Shown here: piece after piece, positions 56,541-64,000 of the stretch
Position numbering within the stretch: the first letter of the stretch is position 1
Layout: every line of letters starts with the position of its first letter
Source of the DNA: Dichotomocladium elegans
Lineage: Eukaryota; Mucoromycota; Mucoromycetes; Mucorales; Lichtheimiaceae
Assembly (NCBI GenBank): GCA_025716815.1
Contig: JAIXMN010000010.1
Location: forward strand, 496,001-560,000
Reading direction: 5' to 3'
Length of the DNA: 64,000 nt
Position numbers and translations under genes: made by a program
Notes under the pieces: generated by a model
What the model was told of the DNA's origin: nothing
The model's database searches: none
Seen by the model: the letters and a program-made list of their open reading frames with translations, nothing else

Positions 56541-57690
56541 TCGAAAACGATGCTGACGCCCTGGGCTATAACCAAAAGTGACCTTCCAGAAGCAGTACCA
56601 TAGTTACACTGTCGTCAATAACACCATCTATGGTGTTCAGCGCGAAAATGACGAATGATATAATAAACAGATACCCTGGGAAACTCCAAAACGTTTGATT
56701 TGTGTGATATGCTGATGGGGACGATCCGCGCATGAGGAGAGCGCATGATAAGGCTATTGGGGAACAGAGACATATCGGGGTCTCTAATGTTGAGGGACAG
56801 TATCGGCGAAATGCACCGGACTACCAAACGCTTACCACCCCTCTCATCCATCATCCGATGCGTGGGGATTCGAATATTCTGGCCAGCAGAGTAAAGTGCA
56901 TGAAAGTTTCGTTGCAATTCTTTTTATAGAATAAAAAAAGCACTCGGCTCGTATTCCTTTGCATCCCGAAGATAAAGTTAGAGTTTTCCTGACTTTCGCA
57001 TGCACACTTGTAGAAGACGCCCTCTGTCGTCGCGTGCACACGAGACAGTTGACAAAACATGTTCACTCAATGAGGGGGGGATATCTCAAGGAGGAGCCAA
57101 GTATTTTATTTTTTAATTTATAAGAAAAGGAGCGGTTTTGCAATCCGTAGTCTTGGCAATGCATTCACTGTATTTCAATCATTTTCCAGAATCCTGTCAA
57201 TGTGCGTAAGCAGACAGGTTATACGATGCCTAAAGTGATACGACATGTACAGTATTTTGTCACGGGAATAAAAGCCGAACAGCTCCTTGTGCGACCGGGT
57301 CTCAAACGCAGTCGAATGTCTCGAACAGTACGTATGTTACCCCAAGGCAACTCAGGATTACTTTAGATGAATGTCGTAAAGAAGAAGCGTTGAACTATTT
57401 ATCTCATAAGCGACCTCCTGTGAGTAATTATGAAAGATGTAAAACCCAGTTGCTTCCATTGCATCCATACACGCCGCCATCAAATTTATAGTGGGAAATT
57501 GGATACATGGAGATCTGACTTGGCCATCCAATGGCACTCCATTAAAAGGAGAGCAATAACATGATGGCACATGCCACAGAATGAAATTGATGAGTCCAGG
57601 GGTTGTATTTTCGAATGACCATGTGCGGCGCTTGATGGTGGCACAAACGAGTTGGTTTCTTGTAGAACACAAACGGGTTTGTTCACTTGG
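56541..57690. other. Intergenic region
   Basis: Short ORFs on both strands only; no signatures seen. Confidence 0.4.
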
Positions 57691-57698
57691 TATATAAG
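57691..57698 (+). promoter_or_regulatory. TATA-box-like element
   Basis: TATATAAG, 63 bp upstream of the ATG at 57754; it supports that start. Confidence 0.45.
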
Positions 57699-57753
57699 AA
57701 AGCGGATAATCGCTACGTTTGCCGACTACAAATCTCTTTTACATTTATCCGAT

Positions 57754-58833
57754 ATGGTGCGCCTCAAGTTCCTTCGATCCAACACAGAAGAAGACAACTA
57801 TCTCCACTCGCATGAACCGCTATCGGCGATTGATCCGAGCCATGCTAAACTGGCTTTTGCGCATGCCAACACAGAACCCCGGAGATGGAAGACCCCGCAG
57901 CACCATTTTCCCCTTTTGACCCACAAGAACGCAACCACTACTTCTGGACATACGCGAGCCCACCGCCACTTACTTTCGAATGTCATCCAGTTATTCGAAG
58001 AGAGCATAGATGAAAACCGTTCTTATAAAATGAAAGCTAATGGTGCGATTGTCATGAACCGAGATTACCATCGCAGCAAGAACCAAAGAGACAACATTGA
58101 CTTGTACGTCTCTCCTCCTGATGAAGGCGACCCCTTTGACGACCACTCGATTAACGTCGGTGCAACTAGCAGCGGACTTCTTTCCTGGGACTCGGATGTA
58201 GCTGCGTCCTCGGATGATGATGATGAAGACGATGTGGCTACTGATTATGGCTCTTTCCCCCCCACTACAACAGCGCTGAGTCCGCCACCCCGTCCTAGCC
58301 ATATCAACAAGAGCGATGCCTACCTCGATGCCTGCGAGGTCATCACCTCCTCATATTCTAGGGAGCTCGTTGACCTGGTCTTCCACGAAAATCAGCGACT
58401 CCGGGACCAGCTCGCTCAATCACGCCGAGAGGATCGGGCACAGCTTCTCAAAAGTAACGACGCACTCGCGTCCGCCAAACGGGAGGCCCGGTATCTTCGG
58501 CGCATCTTGTCGTGCACCCGGATTCTCAATGGTGAAGCGACCGGAGGCAGAAGACGTCGGCAATCTACCGGTGGTGTTACAGCAGCAATGAAGCGGGAAC
58601 TCGGAATGCATCCTCTGTCATCCTTTTGCCACACATCCTCCATGTCACACGAACACAAACTTAAGATCTTACTCGATGAAATTGAGGCCATGCAACTCGA
58701 GGATAACCAGCTTCAGGCAAAGCTTGATCAGCTCGAGAAGAGGAATGCGATCCTCAAGCGGACTCTTTGGGAAAAGGACGAGATCATCCGGCAACTCAAA
58801 TTCGATATGCAAATGGAAGCATTGAATAGATGA
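57754..58833 (+). CDS. Coiled-coil protein of unknown function
   Basis: An intronless 359-residue ORF from the ATG at 57754 (MVRLKFLRSNTEEDNYLHSH). The ORF extends 34 codons further upstream, but a TATATAAG at 57691 favours the later start. The N-terminal half is polar and disordered, with an acidic run (AASSDDDDEDDVATDYGSFP) and a Pro-rich segment. A first coiled coil starts at RELVDLVFHENQRLRDQLAQ and a second at HEHKLKILLDEIEAMQLEDN, continuing to ILKRTLWEKDEIIRQL near the C-terminus. No enzymatic domain is visible. Likely a scaffold or cytoskeletal adaptor, but function is unknown. Confidence 0.75.
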   Translation: MVRLKFLRSNTEEDNYLHSHEPLSAIDPSHAKLAFAHANTEPRRWKTPQHHFPLLTHKNATTTSGHTRAHRHLLSNVIQLFEESIDENRSYKMKANGAIVMNRDYHRSKNQRDNIDLYVSPPDEGDPFDDHSINVGATSSGLLSWDSDVAASSDDDDEDDVATDYGSFPPTTTALSPPPRPSHINKSDAYLDACEVITSSYSRELVDLVFHENQRLRDQLAQSRREDRAQLLKSNDALASAKREARYLRRILSCTRILNGEATGGRRRRQSTGGVTAAMKRELGMHPLSSFCHTSSMSHEHKLKILLDEIEAMQLEDNQLQAKLDQLEKRNAILKRTLWEKDEIIRQLKFDMQMEALNR

Positions 58834-61800
58834 AACGCTCATTTTACCCATAACCCCACTTTCTCTTTTTTCACGTTCCTACTACCTATTTCTTTTTTTT
58901 TCCGGTTCGTAGTTTCCACCAATTACTGTAATATAGATTCTTTCTATGTAAGCATACACTGTCCAAGACATCAAACTTCCTATAAATATGCGTCACAGCC
59001 CCTAAATATATATGTGTGTATTCCACGGATCTCTTGTTGCTTGACTCTGGTTTATACAGCAGTAACCTGCAAGATCCCCAGCCCTCGCCAAAAAAGCAAA
59101 TTCCCCCAACTTTAGTAGAAATGGGCATTACGTAGCGACATAATCTATGGAAGCAGCTGCTATCTTTTTTTTTCTGGACCAATACTTTGCTTTGAATATC
59201 TATCACTCAGTTTGAGGCATTCTTCTTTTGCTATGCAGCTCCCGATTGAGAGAGAGTTCCGGGTACGTATGGATATCGCCTACCGTTAAATTTCAGCGAA
59301 GGGAGTCTGTACGAATATTTTCCCGGAACCTCCCTCGCGATTACTCTAAACACACTTCGTTCCTTTTAACATAGCATCATCAGCTGCAGTTGGTGCTAGT
59401 CTTGCAATTAATTCCAGAATGCTTTCATCTTAACCCGTCAATGCACGCATACGCGGAATCATCAGATACATATTGGACCGGTCGGAAAGTTCTTTTTGCG
59501 AACAATATAACTACTTAAATGTTTAGCGTCGACAGAAAGAATACATGAGAACACATCAGCAAACTTGCAAAGTGAGCCGTCGGGCTACAGTATTGATTGT
59601 CGTCACTGGCCCATTTTGATTACAGTACATACACAACAGCGGTCCCCATAGCCAGTAAATCGGCGAGGCTACCATTTTCTCTTTTATCTTGCACAACTGC
59701 ACCTTGGTTATCCTCCGACAACCCCATGCTCCTCTCATAGAGCAAAATGGCCTGGCCAATAACACCTGTTTGATATCATTGATTCCATCACAAACTACAT
59801 CGGCCATACTGTATGAACCATATAATAAAAGGGTTCACCATACGTTCAGTACAGAATGGACATACGTACTCCTTCTCGAAGAATGTTTGCTTATTCGCTT
59901 TCAACGGCTCTCATCAATTACGTATGAGCAAAGCAAAAGTACACGCGCCCAAGTTGGCCCAACGACGCCAAGCATCTGACGACTGAACTTCAGGCGGCGG
60001 CCAAGTAACATGAGATTTTCAAATTTTCCCAGAGCAAGTTGCGTCTGCAAAAACGCAAGTTTCCCGACCAAGCAGCACGCAGTTTCTATGAACCCGGCTC
60101 GCATAACTCCACGCTGAACCCAAAGAGGGCTGAGCATCATGATTGGAATCAGAGGAATAACAAAGTCCAAAAGGGGCCTTTGCTTCATTTCAAACAAGTG
60201 CAAAGAGGTCGAAGAATGTCAAGGCTGATTCCCCAAGGACTCCGCCGCATCAGCAACAATGGACATTGAAATGCCCGGTGGTAACGCAGGAATGATATGT
60301 ATAGCTGAAGCGGGCGTATCAGATAACGGCTATGCATTTTTGGCAGAACTTCTCGGACAAGCCCACATTGATAACAAGGAGCAGGATAACTGTGTGTGGG
60401 TGGCCTAAGCCGTAGCGCACAAGAATGATTTGCTGAAGAAGATGCTAGTAATAGTACACGCAGACACCATGCGAGAACTTACGAAAACCGTCCATCTAGT
60501 ATCGCCACCGGAGATGCGGCCTTGATTGTCATCATTGTAGCACTTTGATCGTCGGCCAATGAGTCTCTAACCATCGTATTCACTGCTACGGAACTCTTTG
60601 AATGTTGACAGGGATGGATGGTATATATTTACATGATGCTGCCGCTGTGGAATGAGCGCGCGGCGTGTTGGATATAGCACGAAAATAACTGCGAAGCGTC
60701 ATACGCACTTTCCTGTCATTGGCGCTGGAGACAAACAGCGTAGGCAGAATAAGGCCACCCTTCACTATCCAGGCGTGGCCTTCCTATGGTGACAGTGAAA
60801 TTGTTTCTCTAGTGCAATTGATTTTCGAAGACTATAGCTTATATACGATCTCGATAAAGAAGATGGTTTCAGGAGAATATGTGAGCTACATCGACCAAGA
60901 AGTACAGTATGAGATATCAAAAGACTGAAATCATGGCATCGGGGTGTTTTTTTTTTTCAGAAACACTGAGCGCTTTGAGCATCGCTGGAGGGTCTCAAAA
61001 TTGAGTTTCTTTGCGCGTGAGGGATAGTAAACAGAGAACTGATGCTTACTTTGCTGGTTGTTTCGAATGAGAGGAAGGCGTGTATGGAACCACGCTTTGG
61101 TGCATGTTGCTACACGATCTTCTGCGTTCTGCATGCCCAATGGCCATGCCAAAGGCAGCGCTCATCCAGTCCGGTAGAGAAATCTCAAGAATATGAGCTT
61201 TAACGAGATAAAAAGCTTGTTATCATACTATGCATAGTAATACTATATTCATCGGCAGTCCAGTTGGCCAGAGTCATGAAGGTCTGTTTCCAGAGGCAAC
61301 CACGAGTAGGTCGACCGCCATGTGTCTCCGCCCTAGAGGCAAGATATATGCATCTATCTTGGTCTCCTTCGAAGGCCCCCAGGCCTGGTCCCGGGGGGGG
61401 GAGGTGTACCCTAGTTCCTCGCGTGAACAAGGTATCCTACCAAGATGTATCAACGCCTGCACGATGGGGTTGCACGCAGAGCATCATATACATCTCATTA
61501 TTTGGACAGGCACTTCCTGACCTTGTCTCAGGCTACATAAAGGATCTATCTACTCTACCGCGCCCAGTCCGTTCGGTCGATCCTGCTTTCTTTGCCGCCC
61601 AGTCGGGCCTTCCCTGATGCCTGACAGTTTCGAATGAAACAAGCATCTTGCAGCTTCTAAGAATCTAACCATCGGTTCCAAAAACAGCTGATGGCTCAGC
61701 AACTGTTTAATTTCATTCGGAATGACATCTTGGCACTCAGAAGGGGGATCTGGGGGGAAAAAATTATTTGATTAGCAGGACATGTACGTATAAATACATG

Positions 61801-63232
61801 CACACACATGGCGGCGCATCTACGAAGCACAAGATCATTGCCCTTCCCCTTCTTTGTTGCCCACACGACGAGTGATTCAATACTGAAGTCCGTTATATGC
61901 AGAAGCTAGGCACGAATAGGCCGATTGCACCATAGCCTATATCCTGGGGCAGGTCAAACGCTTGAAAAAGGATCAATCACCCTTGTCTTATTGTCCTCTA
62001 GAGGAGTTTCATAACATTTTACAGGCACATGCGCAGGCTCTCTGTTTCTTGCCATGACGCTGCGCAGTGGGTTAATGTAATAACCAGAAAATATGAATGC
62101 CTGCCATATTCTAGAAATAATAGGACTCATTCGATCTTTATCAACATGACTAGAAGAGATAAACAGTTCGATGCTTAGGAAAAATGATCATGGAACCCCT
62201 TGAGTCCTGTTTCTCTTGGAATCAGCGTCAAGCGGCTTACTACTAAGTAATAGAGACTTAGGTAGATGAAGTGCTGGATCGGAGAACATGACGATTGAGC
62301 CATCTAATTTTGCGATATCAGTATAGCTTGAGTATGACGCATGGTAGCATCGTTCGGCAAACATCTTCAGCGCTACCTCATATATTGTTTGCGAGATAAG
62401 ATATCTCCAGGGTCTGGTAGTATGGCATACTTTCATGATGCAATGGTCTGCTCTGCTAATCGGTCTGTATGCGAGACATGATGTCGATCTCACACCTAGG
62501 GATTTGCCAAAAATGAGTGCATCAGTGGTACTGGATGCTATCCATGCGATCAGAGGGCATGGGCATTTTGTATGATAGAGTTAGGCAAATTATCGGATGA
62601 AGGATGCTAAAAGGAAAGAGTATTATGAATCAGTAATGTTTGATATGAAGATATTTGTTGTAGACGATTTGCTTATTCATGCTCGAGAGTAAACAAAATT
62701 AGAACAAAGCTGCGCTCCTCTCCTATTAACCCATTATTATCGTGAACACGCTGTCCAAGCCTGGCAATATGGATTGGATTCTATTAATGGTAATACACAA
62801 AGAAAGCCGCCCCGCGGAAGAGCCGGAAAAACAGTTACATATCGCGGCCGCATGGATATTGTCACAGATCATCACCGCAGAATACGATCCAGTGCGTGCG
62901 CATTGTCTCTGTTTTGCCACTTTGCTCAATAGGTGAAGGTCGCACATGACAACATATGACGAGATGTCACATGCTGTTCAAATAGGTAACACGGCGAGGA
63001 TCGTACTTACCTTAGTGGATAGTTCCATGTGCACAATGCTGATCAAACATAATAATGATAGAATTTTTTTATGAATGAATGTGACATTCAACCGGTATGG
63101 AATATATGCAATAGCTAGATCGGGGGCTCTTGTACAGCAGAATTTTTGTTTGGAAGGAATAAGCAAATAAACCAATCAATTGGGGAGAAACAATACGCAT
63201 TTGATTGTTAGTAAATGTCCACCCCAAAAGTT
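58834..63232. other. Gene-poor stretch
   Basis: About 4.4 kb with no supportable gene on either strand. It includes a G9 run at about 61392-61400. ORFs around 61230-61617 and 59689-59979 lack signatures and typical codon bias. No tRNA was recognised. Confidence 0.4.
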
Positions 63233-64000
63233 TTATTCACAAGCTCCCTGTGCTGTCCAGGCACTCGATTTATCTGGAGCTTCATTGAAGTTCCACCATT
63301 TCGCCACGTAAATATTGCCGTTGTAAACAACTCTTGTCCCTGCAGAGTAGGCCTGGTTAAGCGACCAAGCTGCGACTGATCCACATTGGCCACCACCAGG
63401 GGTCGGTTGAGTTGTGGTGGTTGGCAATTCCATTGCCGTTGTCGTTGAGGTTATAGTGATAGTCGAGGAGGCCGTTGTTGTGCTGAGCATAGTGGTGGAA
63501 GTACTTGTTGGGGCGCTGCCGCCAGCACCGGTGCACGCTTGAACTAACATATATGGTCTCTTCTGAATAGCATATTCATACGTAAAACACATATTTCTCA
63601 GTTTACCAGGTGACCACTCGCTGTTTACACCATTACTTGGCGCTGCTGAAGCTGACCACTTGGCCTATTGTTTATGAAAAATAGAGTCAGGCGGATGTGG
63701 TGAATCCAAGATAAAGTTTTCTTTTGTTTACCTCCCAGATGTATCTATATATGCATGGCGCAAGCCATTATATATAAACAGAATTAGTTAGCATTTGACA
63801 CGTGGCGGTCTTAGATGGACATACCCTCTAAAAAACAACGAGTTGAGCAACAAATATACCGGGAATATCAAGCACAGAGGAGCTACCCAAACTTACTGAT
63901 AAGAGACTTTGCTGCCGGCGGTGTAAGTCCTAGTCGAGACCCAAGCGGGTACAGTACTACAAAGTGGTAAAGACGGCGCTGATCCGCCGCACGATCCTCC
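63233..64000 (-). CDS. Secreted protein with tandem CBM5/12 chitin-binding modules, partial at the right edge
   Basis: The 5' part lies beyond the window. Visible exons are 64000-63897, 63827-63825 (3 nt), 63744-63732, 63664-63607 and 63543-63233. Two CBM5/12 modules are read: CSTVPAWVSTRTYTAGSKVS followed by YQGYIWEAKWSAS and EWSP; and, after a Ser/Thr-rich linker that is probably O-glycosylated, CGSVAAWSLNQAYSAG, VVYNGNIYVAKWW and SSAWTAQGACE then stop. Paired aromatic residues (Trp/Tyr) match the chitin-binding surface. The catalytic part, if any, is outside; GH18 chitinases and chitin-active oxidases often carry such tails. The 3-nt exon supplies the Gly of YQG, which aligns with YNG in the second module. 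Confidence 0.85.
63825..63827 (-). other. Candidate 3-nt microexon
   Basis: AGG flanked by TTTTTAG on the 5' side and GTATGT on the 3' side (minus strand). Splicing it between ...TATCA and ATACATCTGG yields S-Y-Q-G-Y-I-W. Skipping it stays in frame but removes the Gly that is strongly conserved in CBM5/12. Confidence 0.55.

Noticed and set aside
61230..61617. Overlapping plus-strand ORFs in the 61 kb region
   Set aside because: Two frames overlap with equal length, with no domain, splice evidence or codon bias.

Overview
The window is nuclear DNA of a fungus, most likely an early-diverging one of the Mucoromycota (Mucorales-like). Genes are compact and intron-rich, and most introns are 45-120 bp. 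The gene set is fungal: a pair of Rom2/Rgf-type Rho1 GEFs, RPA49, a Pbi2-type proteinase inhibitor, a Dss1/Cyt-4-type mitochondrial RNase and a CBM5/12 secreted protein. The secreted RNase T2 is strikingly like Rhizopus RNase Rh. No tRNA, rRNA or CRISPR array was found. Splice models below were built by hand from reading-frame continuity, intron-end motifs and family resemblance. No transcript data or database search was used.

Layout. 0-5.4 kb: the 5' part of a coiled-coil protein gene (-), an F-box/LRR gene (+) and TAF12 (+). 5.5-11.8 kb: eEF1B-gamma (-), a WDR13-like WD40 gene (-) and an unrecognised three-exon gene (-). 12-22.3 kb: gene-poor, with a transposon-like relic, a TTTTGTTC minisatellite, an inverted gene-fragment duplication with 45-bp arms, a Gln-rich coiled-coil gene (-) and a G-run tract. 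22.4-34 kb: a RING/TRAF-type zinc-finger gene (+) and two paralogous DEP-RhoGEF-PH-CNH genes tail to tail, with only 138 bp between their stop codons. 34-38.5 kb: decayed gene relics and a truncated Tc1/mariner-like copy that carries an extra internal segment of about 130 bp. 38.5-45.2 kb: RPA49 (+), RNase T2 (-) and FRG1 (-). 46.2-47.6 kb: a decayed transposase of the same family as the truncated copy. 49.5-58.9 kb: Pbi2-like inhibitor (+), Dss1-like RNase (+), Get5-like ubiquitin-domain protein (-), ribosomal protein eL31 (+), a small membrane protein (-) and a coiled-coil protein (+). 58.9-63.2 kb is empty. The right edge cuts a gene for a secreted chitin-binding protein with at least two CBM5/12 modules (-).

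Most genes are independent housekeeping functions: transcription (TAF12, RPA49), translation (eEF1B-gamma, eL31), mitochondrial RNA turnover, tail-anchored protein insertion and cell-wall/Rho1 signalling. The notable signals are structural. Four introns need a GC-AG donor to keep the protein in frame and one appears to use GA-AG. One CBM gene appears to contain a 3-nt microexon. The two Rho GEFs form a convergent paralogous pair with shared intron positions. No new multi-gene system could be demonstrated.
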